Of a stretch of 64,000 bases of DNA, positions 35,590 through 44,355 are shown piece after piece (the stretch's first letter is position 1; the number at the start of each line of letters is the position of its first letter). Source of the stretch: Acidimicrobiales bacterium MED-G01 (lineage in GTDB: Bacteria; Actinomycetota; Acidimicrobiia; Acidimicrobiales; Poriferisodalaceae); assembly GCA_002457435.1 (NCBI GenBank), contig NTLA01000005.1:57215-121214 (forward strand). Direction: 5' to 3'. The notes under the pieces were generated by a model, which ran no database searches, was not told the DNA's origin, and saw nothing but the letters and a program-made list of their open reading frames with translations. The translations under genes were made by a program, and so were the position numbers.

Positions 35590-37040
35590 GGAGCCAATTC
35601 CTCGCTGAACTGGTGAGTTGACCCGCGAGTTTCGAGGGCTGCGCGAAGGGCAACGCCATTCGTCGGAATGACCTCGACATGTTTGGGTAAATCTGATGGT
35701 TGAAGCCCATCGAGGAATCTCCCATTGTTCAAACAGACATCGGGGAGCAAGTATTGGTGACCATGTGGTTCTCTCTCGAGAACTTGCCGTACATCCTCTC
35801 CAACCATGAGACCGCTGACTTTGATGTTGCCTCCGAAAAAGTTGTTAGCTACTTCTAGGATTCGAACGTCATTGCGTTCCAAAGAATCAATCAACGGTCT
35901 TAGGACTCTGGCTCCATACTCCCCCGTTAGAATCGCAATAGGGGCATTGGGTCGAGGTTTAATGGCCACAGATATCAATTCGTCTGTTCTAGCGGATAGC
36001 TCAGATGAAATCTCTCCACCTCGATTGGCACCAACAGCGGTCCGGACTTCTCGGTACCCCTCGGCAGGTGCGCCATCAACCCACTGAAAGAATCCAGACG
36101 GGGTTCCAACCGCTGAGGTTACGAGGCCTGAAAATTCTGTTTCAAAGCTTCTGGCCATGCCAATTCCATCCTCATGCATTGCGAATTCGCCGTAGGTTTC
36201 AGCTGCGGGAAATTGTTCGCCGGCTAGGAGGTAGTACTCATCTGCTGCATATACGAGTCGGTGACCCACTGTTTCGAGAAAGCGCTTTTGCCAAGCCTCA
36301 ACGATCTCCAGAACTTTCTTTGCTTCATTCTGCGTGTGCGGTCGCATTAATGCTTCGGTGTTGTAAGAACTGACCCCCAAAGGCACAACAGCTACTGAAC
36401 TTAGTTCTGGGAATTGGTCGAGCACCCCTAAGAGCGTGTCGTCTAAGACGTCTCCATCGTTAACACCCGGACAGACGACGACCTGTCCATGTACCTCGAT
36501 GCCAAAGTCGAGTAACGCTCTTAGCCACCGCAAGCTATAGCCACCTCTTGGATTACGGAGAATTCGACTGCGAACATCAGGGTCGGTTGCGTGGATTGAT
36601 ACATAGAGGGGAGAGAGGCGTTCCGACACAACTCTTTCTAGGTCTGCCTCAGTGAAGCGGGTCAAAGTAGTGAAGTTCCCGTACAAGAAGGAGAGTCGAT
36701 AATCATCATCTTTGAGGTACAAACTCCGCCTCATACCTTTAGGTAATTGGTAGATGAAACAAAATTCACAATGGTTGTCGCAGGTTCTAACTCGGTCAAA
36801 GATTGACGCGTCGACGTCAGCTCCAAGCGACTCTCCCGCTCCTTTCATGACCTGAACCTCGAGTTCGAGGCCACCGCGGTGAATGCTGAAGATAGGGTCG
36901 GCTTCATCGACCAAAAAATGCCATCGAATGACATCGCTCGGAATTTCTCCGTCGATCGCCACAATTTCATCACCCGGAATCAGCCCCGCTGATTCTGCAG
37001 GGCTGCCGGCGAGAATTTCGGCGATGACGGGTAATGACAT
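35586..37040 (-). CDS. DUF512 protein with PDZ and radical-SAM-like domains
   Basis: The 484-residue protein starts with a PDZ-like domain (AGSPAESAGLIPGDEIVAID, residues 11-30). It then has an iron-sulfur motif C87-x3-C91-x2-C94 in TCDNHCEFCFIYQLP, followed by a radical-SAM-type barrel (RLSFLYGNFTTLT, YVSIHATDPDVRSRIL, GQVVVCPGVNDG) and a C-terminal DUF512 domain. Members are common in actinobacteria and clostridia, but the reaction has not been defined as far as I know. The 4-bp overlap with der suggests a role linked to ribosome or RNA maturation, by inference only. ispH is divergent, 68 bp away. Confidence 0.88.
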   Translation of the reverse strand: MSLPVIAEILAGSPAESAGLIPGDEIVAIDGEIPSDVIRWHFLVDEADPIFSIHRGGLELEVQVMKGAGESLGADVDASIFDRVRTCDNHCEFCFIYQLPKGMRRSLYLKDDDYRLSFLYGNFTTLTRFTEADLERVVSERLSPLYVSIHATDPDVRSRILRNPRGGYSLRWLRALLDFGIEVHGQVVVCPGVNDGDVLDDTLLGVLDQFPELSSVAVVPLGVSSYNTEALMRPHTQNEAKKVLEIVEAWQKRFLETVGHRLVYAADEYYLLAGEQFPAAETYGEFAMHEDGIGMARSFETEFSGLVTSAVGTPSGFFQWVDGAPAEGYREVRTAVGANRGGEISSELSARTDELISVAIKPRPNAPIAILTGEYGARVLRPLIDSLERNDVRILEVANNFFGGNIKVSGLMVGEDVRQVLEREPHGHQYLLPDVCLNNGRFLDGLQPSDLPKHVEVIPTNGVALRAALETRGSTHQFSEELAP

Positions 37041-37108
37041 GCTTCATAGGATACGGGTGAGTTTGCTCGACACCCAGCAGGCAACGTCAAGCCGATAGTC
37101 TCGGATTT

Positions 37109-38143
37109 GTGAGCGTCACCAAAGTTCTACTTGCTTCACCGAGAGGCTTTTGTGCTGGGGTCGAAATGGCGATCAAAGCACTTTCATGGATGGTGCGGTC
37201 GTTCGACCCGCCGGTCTACTGCTACCACGAGATCGTCCATAACCAATTAGTCGTCGATCGCTTCCGGAGTCTTGGCGTTGTATTCGTTGATGACGTCAAA
37301 GAGGTGCCTGAAGGGAGACCCCTGATGCTCTCAGCACATGGCTCCGCTCCTGAGGTTGTGACTGAGGCACGAAAGCGCGGCGGGTACGTGGTTGACGCTG
37401 TGTGCCCTCTCGTAACCAAGGTTCATCACGAGGTCCGCGTCCGTTCGGATAAGGGTTACAGAATTGTTTACGTAGGACATCAAGGCCACGAGGAAGCTGT
37501 CGGCACAATGGCGGTCGCTCCACAAAAAATAAGTCTGGTGGAGGAGGTGGCCGATGTAGCGGCCTTACCTGAGTTTGATGAACCAATCGCTATGTTGGCT
37601 CAAACGACGCTCAGCCACCGAGACTGGGAAGATGTCTTGAACGCCACCAAAGAGAGATTTCCCGACGTTTGGATGCCCGGTAGAAGTGATCTTTGTTTCG
37701 CTACGACCAACAGACAATCCGCTCTTGCGTCGATAGCTCAACGATGCGACGCCGTCGTAGTTATAGGTTCAGCTAATTCATCAAACACCATGGCTTTAGT
37801 CAAACTTGCTGAATCTTCAGGCTGCGCTCAGGTCTTCAGGGTCAACTCAGCAGATGAACTACCGCGAGATTTACGTGGCACTGTCGGCGTCACCGCAGGC
37901 GCTTCGGCTCCCGAAGAGTTGGTTAATGCGGTAATCGAACGGTTAGCACCCAATCTGGGCGTGGAAGAGGTACGCATAACCGATGAGGACGAATATTTCC
38001 CTCCCCCTAGAGAACTCCGAGAGCTTCTGTCGGCCTTAGAAACAACAATTCACGCTCTCCTTGCCGTTCCGAGCAACTCTCGCGTAGCTCCATTGGATCG
38101 CGAAATAGCTGCAAGTGAAGTACTTGCCTCACTTGCTGATTAG
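37109..38143 (+). CDS. ispH: 4-hydroxy-3-methylbut-2-enyl diphosphate reductase
   Basis: The 344-residue iron-sulfur enzyme makes isopentenyl and dimethylallyl diphosphate in the last step of the MEP pathway. The three cluster cysteines are C15 (PRGFCAGVE), C99 (VVDAVCPLVTKVH) and C196 (RSDLCFATTNRQ). Substrate histidines lie in HEIVHNQLVV, LSAHGSAPEV and VGHQGHEE. The start is GTG 37109. It is the only plus-strand gene within a long minus-strand run, between plsC (convergent, 11 bp) and DUF512 (divergent). About 30 C-terminal residues extend past the usual core. Confidence 0.96.
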   Translation: MSVTKVLLASPRGFCAGVEMAIKALSWMVRSFDPPVYCYHEIVHNQLVVDRFRSLGVVFVDDVKEVPEGRPLMLSAHGSAPEVVTEARKRGGYVVDAVCPLVTKVHHEVRVRSDKGYRIVYVGHQGHEEAVGTMAVAPQKISLVEEVADVAALPEFDEPIAMLAQTTLSHRDWEDVLNATKERFPDVWMPGRSDLCFATTNRQSALASIAQRCDAVVVIGSANSSNTMALVKLAESSGCAQVFRVNSADELPRDLRGTVGVTAGASAPEELVNAVIERLAPNLGVEEVRITDEDEYFPPPRELRELLSALETTIHALLAVPSNSRVAPLDREIAASEVLASLAD

Positions 38144-38154
38144 AGCTTCCGCTG

Positions 38155-38889
38155 TTATTCAGACAAACCATTTTCCGTGGGGTCGCTCGCTGGGTCGTAT
38201 GCGTTGAATGTGCCGCAGACAACCTGTGCTCGGTCGAACAAATCCTGTATTTCTTCGCGAAGTCTTTCCGTTGTTTCGCGCACCTCATTCCTGGAGAGCC
38301 GACCCTTATCGTTGAGCGGTGGGGGTGGCATGGGTTTTCCGATTATGACGTGGACACGTTTCGGGTATAAGAACTTCGCTCCTCTGGGCATAGCTTCAGC
38401 GGTACCACCTATACCTACTGGCACTATGGGCACCTGCGTTTTCGCTGCTAAGTATGCGGCACCATCAAACAATGGAAATATTCGCGGCCCATCTTTGCGT
38501 TCTCCCTCAGGAAACGCCACCACAGGGTCATTACCGTTCTCTAGAACGCCGAGAGCTGTCATCAGGGCTGCACGATCTGCACTGCCTCGACTAACGGGGA
38601 AACAACCAATAGTTGTGAAAAGCCACCCGAAGAACCTGTTATTCCAGACCGATTCCTTCCCCATGAAGCGTAACCGTCGCGGGATGCTGGCCTGGAGAGG
38701 TGTATCTATGTAGCTCCGATGATTTGGGGCCCACACACAGGCTCCATCGGGAATGTTGTCTATGCCTTCCACCGTAACTCGGTTCCAAATTTTGAAGACC
38801 CCCCAAAGCAAGTATTTGAGGAGTCGATACATGAGATGGTTGTACCAGTGCGTTTTCTGATCTAATGCCAAATTCCGAGCTGACATCAA
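38155..38889 (-). CDS. plsC: 1-acyl-sn-glycerol-3-phosphate acyltransferase
   Basis: The 244-residue protein acylates lysophosphatidic acid, or a related lyso-lipid, in membrane phospholipid synthesis. Motif I is H57-x4-D62 in NHRSYIDTP; motif III is FPEGERKDG near residue 128; motif IV is VPIVPVGIGG. An N-terminal hydrophobic segment (YRLLKYLLWGVFKIW) would anchor it to the membrane. Its start overlaps the aroA-cmk stop by 4 bp, implying coupled translation. PlsC beside cmk is a common bacterial pairing. Confidence 0.93.
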   Translation of the reverse strand: MMSARNLALDQKTHWYNHLMYRLLKYLLWGVFKIWNRVTVEGIDNIPDGACVWAPNHRSYIDTPLQASIPRRLRFMGKESVWNNRFFGWLFTTIGCFPVSRGSADRAALMTALGVLENGNDPVVAFPEGERKDGPRIFPLFDGAAYLAAKTQVPIVPVGIGGTAEAMPRGAKFLYPKRVHVIIGKPMPPPPLNDKGRLSRNEVRETTERLREEIQDLFDRAQVVCGTFNAYDPASDPTENGLSE

Positions 38890-40832
38890 CCCTCCACCCT
38901 CAAACGAAACATGTCGGCTAATTCTGAAACCACCGCTTCAACCGACATGTTGCTGGTATCGAAGATCACAGCTCCCGGTGCAACTTCCAACGGTGAGTCC
39001 TCTCTTGTTGAATCGACGTGATCTCTGCGTTGTAAATCTTGCAAAACCTCATCGAGCGTTTGATCTGTCGTTTCTTGAAAGCGTCGCTGTGCCCTGACCT
39101 GCAAGTCTGCTGTGAGAAACACCTTAAATATGGCGTCCGGGAATACTTCGGTCCCGATATCACGACCTTCCATCACCCCTCCTCCTAGCTCAGTTGCCCA
39201 CTGTCGCTGGCGGGGAACAAGAATTCGCCGTACGTCAGGGTTCGCCGCTACGACACTTACTAGGTGGCTCGCCTCAGCACTTCGAATTTCGTCTGTGGCA
39301 TCGATCCCATCGACAACTGTTCTCTCGTTAATTTTTATATCAACGGCCTCTGCTAGTTCTGCTATTGCTGCTGAGTCTGTTACGTCAACCTGTCGACGTA
39401 ACGCGGCCACTGCCACAGCTCGGTACATAGCGCCGGTGTCAAAATGGGGAAGATTGAGTTCAACCGCTAGTGCTTGGGCGACCGTTGACTTTCCTGAACC
39501 AGCTGGACCGTCGATCGCAGCCACCGCTACGGCTTCAGTCAGGGGAATGGCCCTAGGCCTAAGCTTTTCGAGGACCGAAAAAAAGTCCGGGAAAGTTTTT
39601 GCTACGCACCCTGGATTCCTTATTTCGATATGAGGCACACGAAGGCCAAGTAATGACATCGCCATCGCCACGCGATGATCATCGTAAGTCTCGACACTTG
39701 CCCCCTTCAGTTTCCATTTATCTGGTTTGATGATTACCCCATCCGATGTCTCGGCTACTTCAACTCCACATTTCGTTAACTCTGAGACAATCGCCGCGAT
39801 TCGGTCAGTCTCTTTCGATCGTATGAAACCGATTCCTTTAATTTCAATTTCAGATTCAGCAAACGCGGCCACTGAAGCTAACGTTTGCGCAGTGTCAGAA
39901 AAATCTCGTAGATCAAAGGTGCCCCCGTTAAGGTGGTCGCCTTGGACTTCTACTGAATTTTTTCCCCAAGTAATTTTCGCTCCAAGCTTCTCGAGTACAT
40001 CCACAAACTGGGTGTCGCCTTGACAGCTTTCCCGGTGAAGTCCATCGACTTTTACTTTTCCTTGGGTGATCGCTGCTGCCGCAAAAAAATATGATGCCGC
40101 TGACGCGTCTGGTTCGATTTTTATATCCGCAGAGCGGTATCGCCCTTGCTGAACTACGTACGTGGATTCATTGGGCTGTTGGACTGCGACTCCAAAATCG
40201 TTCATAACTTTGACGGTCAGGTCTAGATATGGGCGGCTGACTGTTGCGTCGGTTAACTCGATTGTGAGGCCTCCTACATAGAGCGGGGCAGCCAGCATCA
40301 AACCACTGACGAATTGGCTACTAGTTGACCCAGAAATTTCGACCTTTGCGCCGTTGACCCCATCAGCGACAACCTCTATGGGTAATTCACCGAGGCCTCG
40401 CGTTTCGCTCAGGGAGCAACCAAGCGCACGTAATGCTTTGATCTGTTCATCGAACGGTCTGGAGCGCAGTTGATCACTTCCATCTATGGTCACATTGCCT
40501 TTTCCTGCTACGAGAACCGGCAACAAAAACCGTGAGGTTGTTCCAGAGGAACGACAGTCAATAACAAGGTCTTCAAATCTGAGGTCACCACCGATGCCCT
40601 TCACTTCCAAGCTTGTATCTTCTCGATCCGCCTCAATCTCAGCCCCCAAGGAAACAACGGCCTCAAGCATGGCTTGCGTGTCATCGGCGGAAAGAACGCC
40701 TGATAAACGACTCGTTCCTTCAGCCAGAGCTGCGCAAAGCAATGCTCGATTCGTCTGACTCTTCGAACCTGGAACTTCAGGGACGCCGATCATTGGACCA
40801 CCAACAGGATGCATCACGCGTACGTCGGTCAT
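38886..40832 (-). CDS. aroA: Fusion of EPSP synthase (AroA) and cytidylate kinase (Cmk)
   Basis: The 648-residue protein combines two enzymes. Residues 1 to about 425 are 3-phosphoshikimate 1-carboxyvinyltransferase, with PGSKSQTNRALL near the start, SGTTSRFLLPV, and the late motif ETYDDHRVAMAMSLLG. Residues from about 432 to the end are CMP/dCMP kinase, with P-loop IDGPAGSGKSTVAQ near 438, FDTGAMYRAVAVAAL, and GRDIGTEVFPDA. The frame is continuous with no internal stop, and both halves look complete with catalytic motifs intact. It overlaps tyrA upstream and plsC downstream by 4 bp each, so shikimate-pathway and nucleotide enzymes share one transcript. In mycobacteria cmk is a separate gene at the same spot. 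Confidence 0.95.
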   Translation of the reverse strand: MTDVRVMHPVGGPMIGVPEVPGSKSQTNRALLCAALAEGTSRLSGVLSADDTQAMLEAVVSLGAEIEADREDTSLEVKGIGGDLRFEDLVIDCRSSGTTSRFLLPVLVAGKGNVTIDGSDQLRSRPFDEQIKALRALGCSLSETRGLGELPIEVVADGVNGAKVEISGSTSSQFVSGLMLAAPLYVGGLTIELTDATVSRPYLDLTVKVMNDFGVAVQQPNESTYVVQQGRYRSADIKIEPDASAASYFFAAAAITQGKVKVDGLHRESCQGDTQFVDVLEKLGAKITWGKNSVEVQGDHLNGGTFDLRDFSDTAQTLASVAAFAESEIEIKGIGFIRSKETDRIAAIVSELTKCGVEVAETSDGVIIKPDKWKLKGASVETYDDHRVAMAMSLLGLRVPHIEIRNPGCVAKTFPDFFSVLEKLRPRAIPLTEAVAVAAIDGPAGSGKSTVAQALAVELNLPHFDTGAMYRAVAVAALRRQVDVTDSAAIAELAEAVDIKINERTVVDGIDATDEIRSAEASHLVSVVAANPDVRRILVPRQRQWATELGGGVMEGRDIGTEVFPDAIFKVFLTADLQVRAQRRFQETTDQTLDEVLQDLQRRDHVDSTREDSPLEVAPGAVIFDTSNMSVEAVVSELADMFRLRVEG

Positions 40833-41896
40833 GCAAGCTCTCGCGTTGTTGGTTTGTAACCCTGCCCGGCAAGCACTGCGAGGAACCTCTGCACTTCAGC
40901 TCTTGCTATGACTAGAACTAAGACACCCTGAGCCCCCTCAGTGGAGTGAGCCACTTCGATATCTGCGACGTTCACGTCACAGTCGGCGGCCAACATGGTG
41001 ATGTTCGCTATTTGACCCTTGCGGTCTGGGATCGGGATTCTTATTTCGAGCAGGTCTTGAGGCTTCACATACCGAGACGGAAGATTGGTCCGGGCGCGTC
41101 TAGCTTGTGAGAGAAGATCTGTTAGGCCATCACGATCAGATGCCGCGACAACGTCTCGAATGTGGCCGATCCGCTCGGTAAATTCGTCCAGGACCGTGAC
41201 GATGGCGTCTCTATTTTCTTCGCAGATATCCAGCCAAATTTCTGGATGGCCAGCCGCTATTCGAGTCATGTCCCGGAACCCACCGGCCGCTAAGCGAAGA
41301 AGCGGTGCATCGTCCAGAGCGCGGTCGTCAGCTAAGCACATGAGGCTCGCAGCCGTGAGGTGGGGCACGTGTGACACGATGGCGACGAGAGCATCGTGAC
41401 GTTCGGGGGTCATGGTGACAACGTCACATCCCATTGAGGAGAGAACAGTTTGGAGTTCCCGCAGTCCAAGGTCTTCTGTACCTTCGGTCGGCGTCAGCAC
41501 CCATACCGCCCCATCGAAAATTCCCTCATCTGCTCCTTCGATACCATCCTGTTCTGAGCCAGCCATTGGGTGACCTGGGACGAACCGAGGATCGTTGATG
41601 TTACGAGCGACGCCCGTCTTTACGCTTCCGGTATCAGTCACCATCCCGTTGGTTTCTTTGAGCGCCTTCTCAATTTCGGCCTGTAGAGAGCTAGCTGGGA
41701 CAGCGACAAAAGTTAATTCAGCCTCTTCGTCAATTCCCGTTGCGTCGATAACACCAAGCTCCCTCGCTCTCTCAGCCGTTTGAGCATCTATATCCGTTCC
41801 AGTTACGTGCCATCCGGCACTGCGAAGGGCGAGTGCTACTGATCCACCTATTAGGCCTGTTCCTACGATCTGACCGCGGCGTGCGTTGTTGTTCAT
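40829..41896 (-). CDS. tyrA: Prephenate dehydrogenase with ACT domain
   Basis: The 355-residue protein oxidatively decarboxylates prephenate to 4-hydroxyphenylpyruvate for tyrosine synthesis. The NAD fold begins QIVGTGLIGGSVALALRSAG, and the catalytic region has GHPMAGSEQDG and the conserved histidine in SHVPHLTAASLM. The last 75 residues form an ACT domain (RIPIPDRKGQIANITMLAAD), the likely site of feedback control by tyrosine. I place the start at ATG 41896; the frame is open to a TTG at 41938, which would add 14 unconserved residues. It overlaps the aroA-cmk start by 4 bp. Confidence 0.92.
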   Translation of the reverse strand: MNNNARRGQIVGTGLIGGSVALALRSAGWHVTGTDIDAQTAERARELGVIDATGIDEEAELTFVAVPASSLQAEIEKALKETNGMVTDTGSVKTGVARNINDPRFVPGHPMAGSEQDGIEGADEGIFDGAVWVLTPTEGTEDLGLRELQTVLSSMGCDVVTMTPERHDALVAIVSHVPHLTAASLMCLADDRALDDAPLLRLAAGGFRDMTRIAAGHPEIWLDICEENRDAIVTVLDEFTERIGHIRDVVAASDRDGLTDLLSQARRARTNLPSRYVKPQDLLEIRIPIPDRKGQIANITMLAADCDVNVADIEVAHSTEGAQGVLVLVIARAEVQRFLAVLAGQGYKPTTRELA

Positions 41897-41977
41897 GACG
41901 AAACCAGACCCATCGGCAGATAGATACGACTTACTCAAGAGATGGTACCGAAGCCTTCGACATATCTTGAAGCGAGA

Positions 41978-42697
41978 TTACGAATTGGTTGATGCCGCGT
42001 ATAAAGAGTGAACCTCGTCTCTAGTTAAGTTTCTCCATTCGCCCGCAGCAAGACTTGGATCCGTTATCGGCCCTATTCTGACCCTGACCAGTCGAATGAC
42101 TGGGTGCCCTATCGCCGAACACATTCTGCGCACCTGACGATTCCGTCCCTCGTGGATGACGAGCCGCAGCGCGCCCTCCTGTGGCATTGAAACCTCCGCA
42201 GGTGCTGTCATTCCATCTTCTAACTCGATACCGTCACGCAACCGTCGGAGAGCAGACCGGCTCGGCACTCCCTCTACATGAGTCAAATATTCCTTTGAAA
42301 CTCCGAAACTTGGGTGAGTTAATCTTTGTGTCAAGTCACCGTCATTCGTCAGAATAATGAGACCTTCGCTATCAGCATCGAGTCGACCCACGGGGAAAAC
42401 TCTCGTATCGGTTGGCACCAGATCTACAACCGTTGATCGCCCCTCCGGATCTTGAGCTGTTGATACAACGTCACGCGGTTTGTTAAGTAAATAGTGGACT
42501 AGGTCTGGATCTCTGAGCACTGGGATACCGTCAAGTTCTATGCGATCGGATTCCCCTGCCTTGTCCCCGAGGGTAGCCATCTGACCGTTAATGGTGACGC
42601 GTCCCGCTTTAATCAACTCTTCACTAACCCGCCGGCTAGCGACTCCCGAACGCGCTAGAACCTTCTGGAGTCGCTCCCGCGACTCCTCACCACTCAC
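41978..42697 (-). CDS. rluB: Ribosomal large subunit pseudouridine synthase B-type
   Basis: The 239-residue protein has an N-terminal S4 RNA-binding domain (RLQKVLARSGVASRRVSEEL, residues 9-28) and the RluB/RsuA catalytic domain. The catalytic aspartate is D107 in VGRLDADSEGLIILTNDG. LHLEGRNRQVRRM-type text appears as IHEGRNRQVRRMCSAIGHPV. It would modify 23S rRNA at a position homologous to E. coli U2605. The start overlaps scpB by 4 bp, and the scpA-scpB-rluB order is widely conserved. Confidence 0.94.
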   Translation of the reverse strand: MSGEESRERLQKVLARSGVASRRVSEELIKAGRVTINGQMATLGDKAGESDRIELDGIPVLRDPDLVHYLLNKPRDVVSTAQDPEGRSTVVDLVPTDTRVFPVGRLDADSEGLIILTNDGDLTQRLTHPSFGVSKEYLTHVEGVPSRSALRRLRDGIELEDGMTAPAEVSMPQEGALRLVIHEGRNRQVRRMCSAIGHPVIRLVRVRIGPITDPSLAAGEWRNLTRDEVHSLYAASTNS

Positions 42698-43434
42698 GTG
42701 GGAGGACTCAAATCCTCGGAACCCGCTTCCGTTTCATGTGCCGTGTCGTCTGCATCGCCACCGCGTAATACTGCTTCTAAGGTCTCAGCTACCTCTGCGT
42801 CTGGGACAAAGTCACTCAAGTTGGGCAATTCTTTAAGGCTGTCGATACCGATACGTTCAAGAAATAGCGTTGTAGTGCCATACATTGCGGCGTTCCCAGG
42901 TCCTGGGTCTCGTCCCACTTCTTTGATGTAGCCCCGTTGTTGAAGGGTTCGAACGACACCATCAACGTTAACTCCGCGTATCGAGGCTATCTGTGCCCTA
43001 GAGACAGGTTGCTTATAGGCAACTATCGCCAAAGTTTCGAGTGCGGCGGTCGACAGACGCGCCGTCTGACCCTCGAGAACAAACCGCTCGACATAAGGGG
43101 CTTGGGCATCGGCGGTCTGGTATCGAAAGCCTCCGGCTACTCGAGTAATGGTGAAGCCACGTTCCTCCTGGGCGTAACTGTCAGCCAAGTATCCACACAG
43201 TCCTTCAACCGTCTCAACACTGACTTCCAACAATTGAGCCAAAACAGTGGGGGCAACTGGGTCTGAGGCCACAATCAAGATTGCTTCCAAAGCAGCTCTG
43301 ACGTCCGCTGGAACAAGGGTTGGGTCTAAGTCAGGAAGCTCGCCTTGTAACGGCTCAGTCTCTATCAGTGAACCCTCGGTTTCTAGTTGAGCCGCCAAGA
43401 CTTCGAATGTGTCTGCATCTTCGCTAGCCGTCAT
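42694..43434 (-). CDS. scpB: Segregation and condensation protein B
   Basis: The 246-residue protein is the winged-helix subunit of the SMC-ScpAB condensin. Core motifs are LEAILIVASDPVAPTVLAQLL, RVAGGFRYQT, LSTAALETLAIVAYKQPVSR and IRGVNVDGVVRTLQQRGYI. Acidic extensions flank the core at both ends. It overlaps scpA upstream by 11 bp and rluB downstream by 4 bp. Confidence 0.95.
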   Translation of the reverse strand: MTASEDADTFEVLAAQLETEGSLIETEPLQGELPDLDPTLVPADVRAALEAILIVASDPVAPTVLAQLLEVSVETVEGLCGYLADSYAQEERGFTITRVAGGFRYQTADAQAPYVERFVLEGQTARLSTAALETLAIVAYKQPVSRAQIASIRGVNVDGVVRTLQQRGYIKEVGRDPGPGNAAMYGTTTLFLERIGIDSLKELPNLSDFVPDAEVAETLEAVLRGGDADDTAHETEAGSEDLSPPT

Positions 43435-44233
43435 AGGAGCCGCCGCTCAATGGAACTAACGACTCTGACTCAGTTCCGGTCCAAGTTAGTGTGATGTCAC
43501 CGAATCGTTCCCTTTGGTCTATGTCAATATGACCTTGCTTGAACAGCTCAAGGATCGCCAGGAAGCGCACGACTACCTCAATCCTGTCGACGAGCCCTCC
43601 GGTTAGTTGCCTAAAACTCGCCTGCCCGAGGATTGGGAGCTCGTCGATAAGTTCAAACATCGCATCGGTAACCGAAGCTGTGATAGGCGCTATGTGATTG
43701 AGATCCACTCGCTTTATCGCACTCGGTGTCATGGCTCGAATCGCAGCTACCGCTATATCTTCAGTCTTCACTCCGATCAGCAGATCCGGTGCCAAAGACA
43801 AGAACCTCTCATCGGGGCCAACAATTCTTGGATAGCTAAGTGAAGCGCTCAGACTCATTTGTCGCATCACCCCCGCAGCGCTCTTGAAGGTCTGACATTC
43901 CAGTAACCGAGCAAGAAGGAGGTCGCGTTCCTCCCATATACCGAGTTCTTCATCGAGATCGCCATCGTTACGATCTGGTAGCAATCGCCGCGTCTTCAAT
44001 TCCACCAGAGTCGCTGCTATCAATAAGAATTCGGTCGCTAGTTCCAGATCGATACCTGCCGTACTTGAACCCTGATTCTTGGACGTTCCAATAATCCTGT
44101 CCATCTCCGCTAGGTAAGCGTCGACGATGCTGGTCAACGACACTTCGTAAATATCGACCTCCTGCTCCAAAATAAGACGGAGCAGGACGTCGAATGGGCC
44201 CTCGAACACGGTTGTCTGTACCTCATAGGGCAT
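43424..44233 (-). CDS. scpA: Segregation and condensation protein A
   Basis: The 269-residue kleisin bridges the SMC heads in chromosome condensation and segregation. The N-terminal signature VFEGPFDVLLRLILEQEVDI and the LATEFLLIAATLVELKTRRLLP helix are present, and the C-terminal winged helix ends FLAILELFKQGHI followed by RFGDITLT. I place the start at ATG 44233 (MPYEVQTT), which agrees with the family; the frame is open to a GTG at 44272. The divergent trpS starts 122 bp away, so the promoters of the scpA run and trpS lie in between. Confidence 0.94.
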   Translation of the reverse strand: MPYEVQTTVFEGPFDVLLRLILEQEVDIYEVSLTSIVDAYLAEMDRIIGTSKNQGSSTAGIDLELATEFLLIAATLVELKTRRLLPDRNDGDLDEELGIWEERDLLLARLLECQTFKSAAGVMRQMSLSASLSYPRIVGPDERFLSLAPDLLIGVKTEDIAVAAIRAMTPSAIKRVDLNHIAPITASVTDAMFELIDELPILGQASFRQLTGGLVDRIEVVVRFLAILELFKQGHIDIDQRERFGDITLTWTGTESESLVPLSGGSYDG

Positions 44234-44355
44234 TTCATCACGATAGCGGAGCAAATCACATTGATGTAACACGCTGCGACGCTCTTTTATGGCGAAATTT
44301 GGTCTTGGGGTCTCCCTCTGCGGTTTAGGGCGTTAGCTGAGGTACCGTCAAGTCC

